This document shows positions 22,965-34,514 of a stretch of 64,000 nucleotides of DNA, piece after piece. The notes beneath the pieces are model-generated. The model was not told the DNA's origin. It ran no database searches and worked only from the letters and a program-made list of their open reading frames with translations. The translations under genes were made by a program, and so were the position numbers. Source of the stretch: Cerrena zonata (lineage: Eukaryota > Basidiomycota > Agaricomycetes > Polyporales > Cerrenaceae). Positions within the stretch are counted from its first letter, which is position 1; the number at the start of each line of letters is the position of its first letter. The stretch covers positions 558,001 to 622,000 of the forward strand of contig JASBNA010000007.1 of the NCBI GenBank assembly GCA_038087015.1, given 5' to 3'.

Positions 22965-24645
22965 TCAATCTAATCTTACCAATACTTCGTCCGCTTTACC
23001 ACGGATCTCGTCTAGGTTCTTATAGCCAGAGAGGCCCAATGTGATCTCGAGGTCGGCGAGGATGTCCCTTATGACCTGCTCTACGCCCTCTTCACCCGCG
23101 ACAGCCAGACCATAAACGAAGGGCCGACCCACTACATAAAAGATTGTGACCACGAGACCAAGGCACGGGAATAAAATGAATACTCACAAAGGATGCCCTG
23201 GGCACCGATAGCGATTGCTTTGAAGATATCACTCCCGTTGCGGATACCCGAATCGAAGAGGACGGTAAGTTTACCACTCTCCTGGGCCGCTTTGATTTTG
23301 GGGTTGCTGCAAATCTGACGCAATGCGTACAGAGAAGGGATAGCTCCGTCGACCTGTCGGCCACCTTTATGAAAGAATCGAAGCCAAGAATCAGTGTCAT
23401 TGCCCTTTCATTTGTTAACATGACACCGCGAGAACGCACCGTGATTCGATACGATTATTCCATCGATGCCATTTTCAATGGCCAGTTGGGCATCCTGAAA
23501 ATCGTGACAGCCATGAGGCACGCATGACGCAATGTTACATACACCATATGCTTACCTGAACAGCTTGGATACCCTTCAGTACAATAGGACCTTCCCAATT
23601 CTCCCGCAGGAATTTGAGATCCTCCCAAGCTCTGAAATATCCGGAAGTCGTCTCTCCGACCCATTCCTGCCCAAGCTTAGCCCTCAAAGTTGCATCCTTG
23701 TCTCCGGCCTCGATTGCGGCATTAGTCTTCTTGTGATCGTAGGGGAACGTAGGGACATCGTCATGCGATACGGGTTGCTGCCCCCATTGTGCCATGAAGA
23801 CAGGGTCTGTGAACCCAATTTGACATCCGACACCATGTACGAAGGGGATGTAAGCATGGTTAATGTCGTGAGGACGCCATCCTAATATCTGCGTGTCAAG
23901 AGTGACAACCAGGGTCGTATACCCACTGGCCTTGGCGCGAGAGAGTAAAGATACGGTTATATCATCTGATTTGGTCCTGCAGTAGAAGGCGATTGAGTGC
24001 TTCTAGCTGGGTAAATCTGGGAATGTGAACCAACCAGTAGAGCTGATACCATCTGTGTCCGCTTCCGTTCGCTTTCGCCACAGCTTCTAATGACCGTGTG
24101 GCGGCCGAACTCAGCACGAACGGCACACCGAGTTTAGAAGCAGCTCTTGCGGTACCATTTTCACCGTCCGGGTGAACGATACCTTGTACGCCGATGGGTG
24201 CAACGAGCAAAGGTGATCTCAGGTTGACACCGAAAAGCGACGTCTATGATAGATGTACTGATGAGTATGGGACATACTTAACACGATTAGGAAAATACTA
24301 CCTCCAAATTACGGTCAGTGACATTCCGTAACATCCGGGGGATTATTTTCCATTTCTGAAATTCTGCCAAGTTACCGTTATGCGTAGAGCTTGTGCCTGC
24401 AGCCCCAAAAGTATACATAAATGCATCTGGGGACATATGGTGAGATCGGTAGAGGCAATATATAATTACTCTCACGTACTTGGATACTCTTTGAGTTTCT
24501 CTCGAGCAGCCTGTTCAATTTCGTTGACACTGACAGAACCTAGGGGAGGGGGCTGTCGACTAGTATAGCAGTCCTTCATATATGAAGACCACGATGGGGG
24601 GAGTGTGCCATTGGGTTGGGTGAGGGAAGACGGGATTTCAGCCAT
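22965..24645 (-). CDS. FMN-dependent 2-hydroxy acid oxidase, lactate monooxygenase-like
   Basis: Alpha-hydroxy acid dehydrogenase family (lactate oxidase / lactate 2-monooxygenase / glycolate oxidase). It oxidises an L-2-hydroxy acid through FMN. The start ATG at 24645 gives MAEIPSSLTQPNGTLPPSW. Visible segments in order: KLGVPFVLSSAATRSLE (the FMN-binding early barrel), YPDGEN-like region and GTARAASKLG, TFPYDHKKTNAAIEAGDKDA (an insert typical of the fungal/mycobacterial lactate monooxygenase clade), WEDLKFLRENWEGPIVLKG with the flavin lysine, and IDGIIVSNHGGRQVDGAIPS with the substrate-binding His and Arg. LFDSGIRNGSDIFKAIAIGA and GRPFVYGLAVAGEEGVE complete the phosphate site. At least six exons. 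The exact substrate cannot be fixed; cytochrome b2 is unlikely because there is no heme domain. It runs convergently with ALG11. Confidence 0.85.
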
Positions 24646-25762
24646 GGTAGGAGAAGCAGGTAGGGACGGAAAACGGTCCAAAGGAGCGACGGACTTTAAA
24701 TGGGGCTGCAGAGGCTGTTGACGCGTATGATTAGTTTAGAATATTTACTTGCTGGGACAAAAGTGGGTCCGAGAACGGCAATAGGCCTGAATGGCGCCTT
24801 TGCAGAGAGTGTCTACGTCTAGACAGATAACGACCCCCTGACCTTGGATGCGGCTCATGAGAACAGGCATGCTCTTGTCCAGATCAAAAAAAGTTCGCGC
24901 GCAAGGGCACAGCAGATCCGGTAACCGGCATCGAGTTGCTACTTGCATTCCGATTGCTTGCACTCTTGACCTCATCCGACTCGTAGCCCGCGTCGAATTC
25001 ACCGAAAATACCTCCAATACCAAGGCGGGAGTCGGTCACTTCGGCTTATTACTGAGTCCGCGGGAACTTGGGAAGGGCCGGCGACCAAGCACGAGGTATT
25101 GCCAGACCGGGCCTGCTGCATATTTCTGGAATTTCTGATATCTCACCCTCACTTTGCAGATTTGTTGCAGATCTTCAGGTCACCGAGTGGTCAGAAATGG
25201 CCAGATATACGCCAGTTAGGTTGCTAAGTCCTCCAAGGATGCTTCCTTCTAGTGCAAGATATGAAAGTCTACGGAAAGTCTATCAGGATATTCGAGCTAG
25301 TAACTCCACATCGATCATTTCTAAAAGCACAGAAAGTTCTTATATCGTAAAGGCCGGAGGAGATAACATACCACCGCGTTATTTACCGAGTCCATCAAGA
25401 CGATGGCTATACCTGTGCTCAATACAAGACTGAATACGAAAATGGATGGTAGAAGTGAACATCGGGAGAATAACAGAATCATAATGCTTCGGATCTGCAA
25501 ATCCAAAAGCGGTAATTTCACCATCAATTTGATGAACGGGCCGCGCGACGCACGTACACGCCAATGCCTCCACTCTGAAATTACCTCTCAAACATTTTGA
25601 ACTGAAGCTGTCACCATCTCGGTCTTCCAGGTATTCTTGAGTACAATTGACTGGTTCTATAATTACAACCTTCTTGCAACCAGTACCTTCCCGTAAGTCG
25701 AACATGCGAAACTTCTTGCCGCAGGCACTGACATGATTTTTGACAAGTAACAGAATTCATAA
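24646..25762. other. Intergenic region with minus-strand coding-like fragments
   Basis: No gene could be assembled. On the minus strand, 25705-25379 stays open (108 codons), a hydrophobic stretch (FVFSLVLSTGIAIVLM) occurs near 25400-25460, a segment ending at 25049 reads SEGEISEIPEICSRPGLAIP, and 24745-25023 is open for 92 codons. A small multi-exon gene or a decayed one is possible. Confidence 0.35.
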
Positions 25763-26073
25763 ATGTCATCAGCGGTTGGGCAGCATGCAACTGCACCCGA
25801 CCCACCTGTTCGTTCTCTTGCCGCACAGAGAAAGGCAGAGGATTGCCTAGCTTGTCGTGTTATAGGTACAGGTGCTTTGGCCGGCGTTGGCATCTACGCC
25901 CTGAATCAGTCCCGAGCCCATGCACCAGGATCCCTGATTGGGAAACGAATCATGGCAGGACTAGGTGTATGTACGTATCTTTTACCACTTTGACGTATTT
26001 CATGGAGAACCCTTGATATGTACGTCCTGTCTCAGGTTTCTTAGCCGCAAGTGCTCTACGCTGGACAAAGTAA
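25763..26073 (+). CDS. DMAC1-like (DUF4536) small membrane protein
   Basis: 81-residue protein from two exons, 25763-25970 and 26036-26073, with a 65-base intron (GTACGTATC...CTGTCTCAG, phase 1). It begins MSSAVGQHATAPDPP and carries AEDCLACRVIGTGALAGVG, the CxxCR signature and first membrane segment of the DMAC1-like/DUF4536 domain. A second hydrophobic segment is completed by splicing (IMAGLGV then CFLAASALRW) and the protein ends RWTK. In animals DMAC1 helps assemble the distal membrane arm of mitochondrial complex I; fungal DUF4536 proteins are usually uncharacterised mitochondrial proteins of this size. Without splicing the frame runs into unrelated sequence, so the intron is well supported. 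Identification rests on the short motif and the two-helix layout. Confidence 0.72.
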
Positions 26074-26657
26074 CGTCCTTGCCTGTCCTGCACCCCACCC
26101 ACGTTCCTGTCCGCAATGAAATCCCGGCCGCGAAGCTTATGCTAGGCCCGACAAGGGAAGCTTTGGTTGCCTACTGCGGACTACCTCTCACACCCTTTCG
26201 AGAACCTTCTCAAAATGAACGGATATCAAGCTTTAGTGCGTTCATACTGTCTCACATTGAACACCGGCTCCGCAGCGGTAGCAGTTCTAGTTCAACGACG
26301 CTGGGTTCGGCAAAGCTGCCGACGTTCGAAAGATAGTTGTAAACGAAACGAAACGACCCAAATTTATGCGATAGATATAACTATATGACAATGCGAATGC
26401 GGATAAGTCCAGGGATCCGAAAATCCGAAAGATGATGATGAGTGCGTGCAGAGTGAACAAGTAACAGATGGCAACATGAATGAATATAAGATAAATGAAA
26501 CGCTAAAGGAGATTTGTCGGCGAAGAACCAAAAAGAAAGAGTGACCCAGAAGAAGAGCCGCGATGCATGAGCAAGAAAAAGGTAGGCACAAGACCAATAT
26601 GTGATCCAGATCGAGCTAGAGCTAATCCCCTGACCCGAACATCTCGGATAGGCGTTT

Positions 26658-29600
26658 TCAAGCATCCAGGTCTGAAGCATCTGCATCCGTGTCCTCCCAA
26701 TCGCTATTTGCGTCTTCAGATGACGCTCCCCTCAGAGCGCAACCCTTCAGTAGATCACCCCCAACTTCAGACAGCTGTCTGCAATGCGACGCCGCAGATT
26801 TCTTGGGACTGGAACGACTGATGGAAGACTGTCCGACATTGAATTCGTTCGATCCTTCCGTGCAAGGGCTAAAGACATCCCCTTCGATATCTTTGGGTCC
26901 AGACCGTTGGCTTGATATCGCGTCCGTAACGCCAACGATAGGTGCCGAAGACGTTGGAGAGAAAGGCGGTCTGTTCTCCATATCACGCTCAACGCGTGGT
27001 GTATGTGTATTCGCGCTGTTTGTTCTCCTGTGCACACCTAAGTGTTTCACTTCATGTAAATGTGCAGTTCGAGCCCAGCGTTTTGCGGACTTCGGTACGG
27101 GTCCGATCATCCCTACACTGTTGCTTGCCGTTAATGGAACTGGACCACCTGAGTTGGCTCGTGATAACAGTGGTCGCGACGAAGTTGGTGTAGATGGCAG
27201 GGGGTGCGCGTTATGTCGCGACAGGGGTGTGCGGTTGGAGGGCGTCCGAGATCGTGGATGTGGATGCGGAGCGGTTTTACGAGCACTTGCAAGAGACTTT
27301 CGAGGGCGAGGGATCTCAAGGTATTGAACACTTTCAGAGGGGAAAACAATTGAACCTAGAAAATTTTGTTGAATGAGTTGAGTTAAGGTTAACATTAGCC
27401 TGCACGAACCTGGAGGCTTCTCCGCGGGCCCATGTGGGGGAAGCTCACGAAGCTCTCCCGGTGGCTTGGGTCCCCTTAATTTACTCATCCAGTCACCACT
27501 GAAACTCAGAGTCCGTTTTCCCCATCCTCGCATCGACGATGAACGGCTCCGAGAAGCATGGACGACTTCATTTCTTGATCCACGAGTGAGGGTCATAAAT
27601 ACCAAGACAGTCAACAACAAACACAATTGCGCAATGCCGAGTCTCTTCTCAAGCGTCACCTAAAGAACAAAGTTCAACATTCCGATCTGTCACGGCAAGG
27701 CATAGTACACGGCACTTACTTCCTCGGTGAGGTAGTTCACTTTAGATAGAAGTTCGGAATGTTCTAGTTCCAAACGTTTTCGTTGGCGTTCGAAATCCAA
27801 GACGGATCGCTGGTACATTTGTGCTTGTGCTTTGCCCTGTATCAAAAAGCCTGTTAGACGTCTATAATGCAAAGCGAGATTCGCGCTAGATCCTTACGAT
27901 ACCCTCCAATCGGCCAACATCTTCACCAACCCTTCTTAACACCTCCCTCACGCCAGCAATCTGTTCCTCGACATATCGAGCATAGAGGGTAGTGTTGGCA
28001 TCAAGGGCGGCTAGACGGTTCATGATGGTACGATAGATACTTTCACCTCCCGATGAAAGGTTGGGAGGTGGAACAACAGCGAGTGATTGAGGGGTATGTA
28101 CCGGGATGGGTGTGGAAATAGTGCGAGTGTTATGTACTGACGTAGACGACGAGTTTACAGGGGCTGAAGACAGTGAGGAAGATGATCTGGGTGCCTGGGG
28201 TGATGCAGACGATACGGGAACTTCGCTGGATGAATTGCGTAATTCAGAAGAGGTAGTATGATGTAAGGAGAAGGAAGTGAGAGACGAAGATGATGAGGGT
28301 GAACCAGAGATCACAGATGCTGTCGAAGAATCCGAAGAAGTGCTTCCAGAAGGAGAAGCAGAAATAGTCTGACGTTGTTGAGTGCTAGATGTCTCTTTAA
28401 TGGAGACATTGGGGACTTGTGATCCTGATGATGCGTAAAGAGCGGATGAAGGCGGCTCGCCCACCAAGTGGGCTGCAGATTCGGGTACTGGAGTAGGAGG
28501 GGGTGACAAAACGGACCCTGAGGCAGGCGGGTCTGCCTTCTGTAAATGCTGGGAGACTAAAGGACTGGAATGTATCGAAGTTTCTGTTGGCGTATTTGGC
28601 ACCGGCTCTAGCGCAGCAGGTAGTGGATCAGCAGTAGAAGGGATAGTAAGAGATTCAATATTCGATGATATTGTATCATGAGAAGTCGAAGGGATGTCAG
28701 TAACTGGAACGGGTTCAGTCTTTTCGTTGAGAGTCTCTTGCGATGAATCAGTCGCAGAGAAATGGACGGGTTGCGGAAGGTCTTCTACAGGCTCTACAGG
28801 GGGGAGAGATGCTTGTTCTGCGGCACGCCTACGACTTTCTTCCTCCCACATGTCCCATTTCCATTGTTCCAGATGTGTGAGACCATAAACTCGGAGGAGA
28901 GATACAGGGCAATAGTACTCGTTGCCGTAATGGGACCGAAAGTCGATCCGAATAAAGCGATAGAAGTCTCCCAGAGAGTTGGGGGGATGAAACGACTAAC
29001 GTGGAAGAACGTTCGTGAACTAGGATAGCTGACGTGGTCAAAGGTATACACCCACCTGTACTCCACGGGTATTCTTCGCCCTATATGTTCCAGCAGGTAC
29101 CCATTCTTTAGGATCGGTCGAGTAGGTCTTTGCAACACTAACAGAGAAATCCTTGAATACTCCACTGAAGAACTCGAAGTTTGCAAGCTGTACAGTATCA
29201 ATAGAAATGTCGTCGCAGAGTTCTACAACCACGAATTGATTCTTCTCCACGCATGGACTAAGCATGTATCTGTCCTTCTTAGAAGCCAATATTGATGACG
29301 CTGATTTGGCTGACTTGTGTGAGCCATGAACACGAGCGGAGCAATCCAGGGATGCATAATTGAAGCGATCAATTATAGGAATTTGAAAGTGAGGTAACCG
29401 TCGTCCTGGTGGTACTTCGACCTGCAGAGCTTCCGACGAGGACCTAGGACTGTCATCATCTGGAGAGATAGTCGTATTGCTCGATTCAGAGCTACTATCA
29501 GCTGGAATACTTCCAGCAGGCTTCTGGCTTGAATTCACAGGAGGGTGTGAGCCTGAGCTTGCCTCTTTGTGCGTGTCCGCCAACCGCTTCGCCTTCCACT

Positions 29601-29802
29601 CCTCGAAGGTCAACAGCACCTCCTCCTCGGTAGGTTCGAGTGGTGTAAGGGGTCGTAGGCAACAAATCGGTTGTTCCGGTAGTTTGGGGGCATGGATAGC
29701 AATTTCGTGAAATAGGTCGTACGGTGTCGTGGGTGACGCCAGAATTGGCGAAGCGAGAATGAAAGCTACGAGAGATGTTGGGAGTGCTCCATACGAGAAC
29801 AT
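26658..29802 (-). CDS. SLP1: SLP1-type SUN-like protein of the ER / nuclear envelope
   Basis: Slp1/osteopotentia-type SUN protein, in yeast a partner of Emp65 that protects soluble ER proteins during folding. The start ATG at 29802 begins a signal peptide (MFSYGALPTSLVAFILASP). Residues about 66-70 read FEEWK, the family hallmark before the SUN domain. The SUN-like domain starts near residue 185 (DRFNYASLDCSARVHGSHKS) and includes DRYMLSPCVEKNQFVVVELC and VQLANFEFFSGVFKDFSVSV; the next exon adds the region ending QWKWDMWEEESRRRAAEQ. A Ser/Thr/Pro-rich linker of about 230 residues follows, then a coiled coil (NRLAALDANTTLYARYVEEQ, VREVLRRVGEDVGRLEGI), and a late membrane helix (LGIAQLCLLLTVLVFMTLTR). 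The basic Ser/Pro-rich C-terminal tail ends at 26658. No interruption seen; four or five exons. Confidence 0.9.
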
Positions 29803-32800
29803 GCTAGTTCTGCCAGGAACTATGGGGGAGAATTGAGCTCTCGCCTGGGAGGTGAGTTGGCGGTATTTAAATAGAGTGCAATTTATGTATAGCTCGCCTA
29901 AATCGTAAAGCACTGGAGGGAGCTTAGATAAGATAAGATAACTGACGTTAGGCACCTTGCAGTGTCTCTTGAGTCTTTCTCAAATATCAAGTCTCGCTGA
30001 ACTCCACCGCATGATTAAGGAAGCTAGAGTTATGATTCTGTATTATCGATGCCTAATATTCAATATTACTACTATTCGGGTCTGCGAGATCGTCCTCGGC
30101 AGTTATGAATATACAAAAGGAGACCCCAGGTAGATCGTGAGGGTCCCGTACTGTCCCTTGAAACAACTCCCTCGAATGTAGGGAAGGTGTGGAATAGCCT
30201 TAGACTAGAAATCAATCTATATAATAGCTGTAGCGTCGCTCCTCCATATCGTACAACCAAGATTGTAAGAACAATTATGAGGACGGAGTTAGTAAGAACG
30301 ATCTCGGGTTGAAAGCTGAGACAGACTGTAGGGCCTCGTTCCGGGTCATATTGGTTCGCATTAGTGTGAAACCTTAGGGGAATTGTGACAAACAAGGGAT
30401 CTCAATGTTACTTCGTATGGAAGAAGAGATGAGAGGGTTCTTTAGCGTTTTATACGCATGGAGCCACCCCCCATCGTGTGAAATGGGATTATGAACTCTC
30501 TTCTTTCTTTCATAAAAAATAGTTTCGAAGAATCGTGCCTTTTCGTTTATTGAACGTTGTACCAGTTGCCAGATGCGCCGTTGCTTGATACCAGTACACA
30601 TACCAGCATACTTGGTTGCTGTAAGTCATTCCAATAGGTAATAAAGCAAGACAGATAGACTTGAAGGGTCCCGTATGGGCAATGAAAGGCTCCTATGATT
30701 TGGTAACATATAACTTGAGAACGACGTACAAGGTGCGGGTAAGAGAGTGTGTATATTTCGTTTATTTGCTTCTGCGTAGGTTTATCAGTGAATGTGGCGT
30801 CACGATAAATACACAACACATACCACACACCGTGGCAAACATCATTGAGTTGTAATCGTGAATTTAACATGCATATCAAGAAATTGGAGTCGTATCCGCG
30901 GAGCTCTGGTTCTCGACACATGTAAGCAATATGGTTATGAGTCTCATAAGACTCAGCGACAGCAACCCTGATCGTTGGGATTTGCTGCAAAATATGATGG
31001 TGACGGGTAGGTGGCACTGACAGCACACATTTTATCACTACTATGTATTCCGTCGGCGAGCTGAGTGCTGTAAAATGGTAACCTCAGGTTAGAGAAGGTA
31101 GTGGTTTAAAAGTGAGTTATGGTGCAATTGAAAGATAACTCAAGCTAAGTGTGTTTGCCGGAGTGGGAATTCTGAGTTTGATGAAGCTCCGCTGATCCGA
31201 GTCGGTCTTACGGCTACTACTCAGCCGAGGCCACCACCACAGTCACGGTATGGCACACCTAACCCCATACATTTACATCGAGTTACTGTCAAGAAGACAA
31301 TAAATGAGGGAGGCGATGCAAATCTCTACGTGTAGTGCGCAATCGATCCGAATATTTCGTTAATTTCCCTCATCGATCATCGTTGGCGGCCCTGCGGTCT
31401 TGGAATTGGAGCGGAGTGAGTGAGCCTTACGAAGAGTTCCTGCGGCTCACCTGCCTTGCTACAACCACGCACATCGGCGGTCAGAAGCGTGAACTTCGAA
31501 ATGGCCTGGACGAACCACATAATGGTATATTCAACATGTGGTAGTACGGCGATCTCTACGTGTGCATTGTTGAATACGTGTAACAGGTCGTGCAAATATA
31601 CGCTAAAAGCGAAAGCATGTTTCCTCTTGGCTATTTGTCTCAATATATTATTGATGCTCTTGCTTCCCTCTATCATTCAGGTCTTGACACTTGAGACAAG
31701 CCCTCCGACACTTCGTGTCTTGTGGGACGTAAGCTCTTATATCTTGACTGCGGACTCAGGCTGCACATACTCGAGATCCATTAGAAGGGTCCCTTGATGA
31801 GCACCGAGAATACCGGCCTTCGCGAAGGGTGTGACCTTGCTAGAAATGTTATGCGACTAGAACAGACTAGAACCTGACGGGCGCTGACAAATGGCTAAAT
31901 TCATATTCATTATATGTCGAGTGCCCCTCGAATATATCCGCCTGTTTAATGCACTGCTAGGGGAAATCTTCCGGCTGAAAATTAATGACCCCTTCAATCG
32001 TGATAACATTTTTTGACTCCTTACTATGGCTTCATTCCTGTTAGCACGTTCCTGTTAGCAGTTGCTATATCCCAAACACTAATTCCATTCTTTCTTTTGC
32101 GCTCATCCATATCTGCTTTGTGGTGCCGGAGCTCTGAGTGGATCACGATGAACGGGCTTAGCTGATCGTAATCTTGTCAAGGCTCTAGGTAACATTTCAA
32201 GTACACGCCTCGCCGAGTCTTTTAGTATGTGATCAGATAAGTCATACCTCGAACCGTTTTCTGACTCGAGGCCTGCTGAATTTAGCTGGGGATCGGTGGC
32301 GATATTCTTATGATTAGTCTGAGTCGCGTAATATTGTGAGTTGGCTGGAATGATAGAGAGCATAATGCCGTCACAAATCAGAGTCAGAACCTCGTGCGAG
32401 AATTTATGTTGACCTATTATACTACTCGAGGAAGAGGTTCGTGTACTAGTATGAGCTCTTCACTGGTCTCTTGTAGAACAAGAGCCTGTATGGTACGGAG
32501 CGGATTGAATAATCGGATGTGATCCCTGAGGCAGAAACGTGTGCCCTTGTCATTATGGCGGATGCTCAATAGAGTTCGAGAACCCCACTATGGCAAGATT
32601 ACTGTGAGGACAAACGAGTTCGTTGGTAAGCTGCTTGAAAATCTTTGAGAAGCTCAGCGTAGAACGCGGCTGCATCAGTAAGTAGACCTACAGAACCCAA
32701 AGGTCATGCATTCTAGAAATACAACCGTGAGTGTATTCCAGATGTAGTAAGATGGCGGGCGGATAGTTCCATAACTCTGGGTACATCGCCACGGATGCCA

Positions 32801-33315
32801 CAAGTGCCTAACATGAGAGCACCTTAGTCATACTATGAGGTAACTATGAGCCATCGCCGTTGACTCGGATGGTACATGTCTAAATGGAATGGAATTTACG
32901 TTTTAAGCACCGACACACATCTTTGATGAATGGTTTCGATGTCCAGAACGAGAGCTCTGCTCAGTCATTTGCCACCTTCCCCCGAGCGAGGCTGCAATCT
33001 CTAATCTCATTGTTTGGACAAAGAGACTGTGTCGTACTGGTTGCTAGTAATTTCCGTCACTGAGCACGGTAGCCCACGCAAGGAATTATTCCCTATTAGA
33101 TGTAATCTTGTGTAGTCATCAGAGCTTGCGGACAGTGGATTGTGTCATATCAGGAAAGGCGTTGCATACGAGGGTCGTAACAAATGCTTGAACCACGCAT
33201 CCTGAGTACGGGGTTTGAGACGACATCGTGTTTACACGGTCTGTACTGAATGATCATGGTAACACACGAGTTAAGCATCGTGACAATGGAGCGACAGTAA
33301 TGGGGATAAACCGCA
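29803..33315. other. Gene-poor region
   Basis: About 3.5 kb. Open frames such as 30547-31038 (minus, 163 codons) and 31420-31797 (plus, 125 codons) lack domains, convincing splice signals or natural composition. A short minus segment near 31740-31830 (PFAKAGILGAHQGTLLMDL) looks protein-like but is isolated. Confidence 0.45.
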
Positions 33316-33725
33316 TCATGTCGACAGGAGCGACATAGAAGTTTCCGTATTGTGAGTGTAAAATAAAGCGAGCCTTATTGCTGTCATTGAGTACTGGACT
33401 CTTACATCGTACGGCTGGTACTGACGCCATCTCTGTAGAGAGATTTCTTCAGGCATAAGAGACTCGAAAAATGACAAAAATATGTTGAGCGATCCCACCG
33501 AGGGCAGGTTGAAGTTGCACCCGGACACGGGATAGCAGGAAAGGTCTGGCATAGAGGGGCCGATGGGGCTCTTGTGGCGGGTAGGGAGGTGTGGGCGGCC
33601 GCTGTGGGGGCTAGTTAGTTTAGTAACGCCACCCGGTGGTGATAGTATACGCCCCGTACGTGAAGCGACGGCGATGAGGTTTGCTCCCGTAATACATCGA
33701 GGACATGACGAGGTCGGAAGCATTG
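33316..33725 (-). CDS. Possible exon of an unrecognised gene
   Basis: A minus-strand frame beginning at an ATG near 33725 (MLPTSSCPRC) reads through a Pro/Ser-rich, basic stretch (GRILSPPGGVTKLTSPHSG) and SLQRWRQYQPYD, where a good donor (GTAAGAG) ends it. Continuation past the donor was not resolved. No domain recognised; this may be a first exon of a small gene or chance. Confidence 0.28.
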
Positions 33726-34052
33726 CTGTCACCAGGTAATTCGAAACCGTAAATAAACCAAGAGTACCGGAAATATACAGGTGCCATACAAATGACCGAT
33801 CGGCGGAATGTAAAGTGATAATATCGTTACCTCAACCTGTATACCCGCTCCTTTTCGCGTCCTGGCATACGGCTATTGTGTAGACTTCAAACAACTTGCT
33901 GGGATAGAAAAAGATCATGATCATAACGTGTTCTTCCTGGAAAAAATACGTGTACTATAAGGTCAGGAAATAAATGTTGTACAATTAGTTAGAGCAAAGT
34001 ATGAGTGTATGATTTATAAGTCACCTGAGTTACCGATATATCGACTCGGCTG

Positions 34053-34514
34053 TTAATTCGTCACTGCAGCGATCCAATCGAGGACTCCTACGCCAAATAA
34101 TGTTCATTAGAGTCAGTGGTCTCCGAGGGGCAAGGCGAGGAACATACCAGCACCACCAGGAAGCCACGAGGTAAGGTAGTTGAGAAGAGCATTTGGGGTA
34201 CTTGGATCCCCACTGGTATCGGTTGGGGTCTCGTGTACAGCAGCCTGGGGAGTAGGGTTGCTCTCGGGCTCGGTTCCATTGACCATGGTGCGTGCAAAGA
34301 TGCATATAATTTTCAAAAGACGACCTCCAACATAACTCATGATTATGCATCCTGCCAATAGATAGATGAAGCTAGACATGGTGAGGGGAAATTGGAGGTT
34401 CAATGAGAATAGAGCATCGGAGGCGGAGCCTGCCTGCGTTGGTTGTGTCGTAGCTGTCGAGCCGGGAAGGGGCAACATTTGGGAAGGTAGCTGGGATGCA
34501 TGGGGCGGAGGCAT
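34053..34514 (-). CDS. Small single-pass membrane protein
   Basis: Unrecognised protein of about 130 residues. The start ATG at 34514 gives MPPPHASQLPSQMLPLPG, then a Ser/Thr/Pro-rich N-terminus, one hydrophobic helix at about residues 47-70 (FIYLLAGCIIMSYVGGRLL, then KIICIFA), and a polar tail with SGDPSTPNALLNYLTSWLPG. A single intron of about 70 bases near the 3' end (GTATGTTCC...GGCGTAG, phase 1) joins LPGGA to GVLDWIAAVTN and the stop at 34053-34055. Unlike the family described for the 12-17.7 kb cluster, the intron does not split the helix. The splice is favoured because it replaces a Pro/Leu run with a tidy short C-terminus, but the unspliced frame is also open to 34113. Function unknown. 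Confidence 0.5.

Noticed and set aside
26689..27327. 212-codon plus-strand frame
   Set aside because: It is antisense to the C-terminal exon of the Slp1-like gene and has no domain.
30547..31038. 163-codon minus-strand frame
   Set aside because: No domain, no start context, unusual His/Tyr/Cys-rich composition and no partner exon; likely chance in AT-rich DNA.
31420..31797. 125-codon plus frame with a hydrophobic stretch
   Set aside because: The hydrophobic part is isolated, and no intron or tail fits the single-pass family plan.
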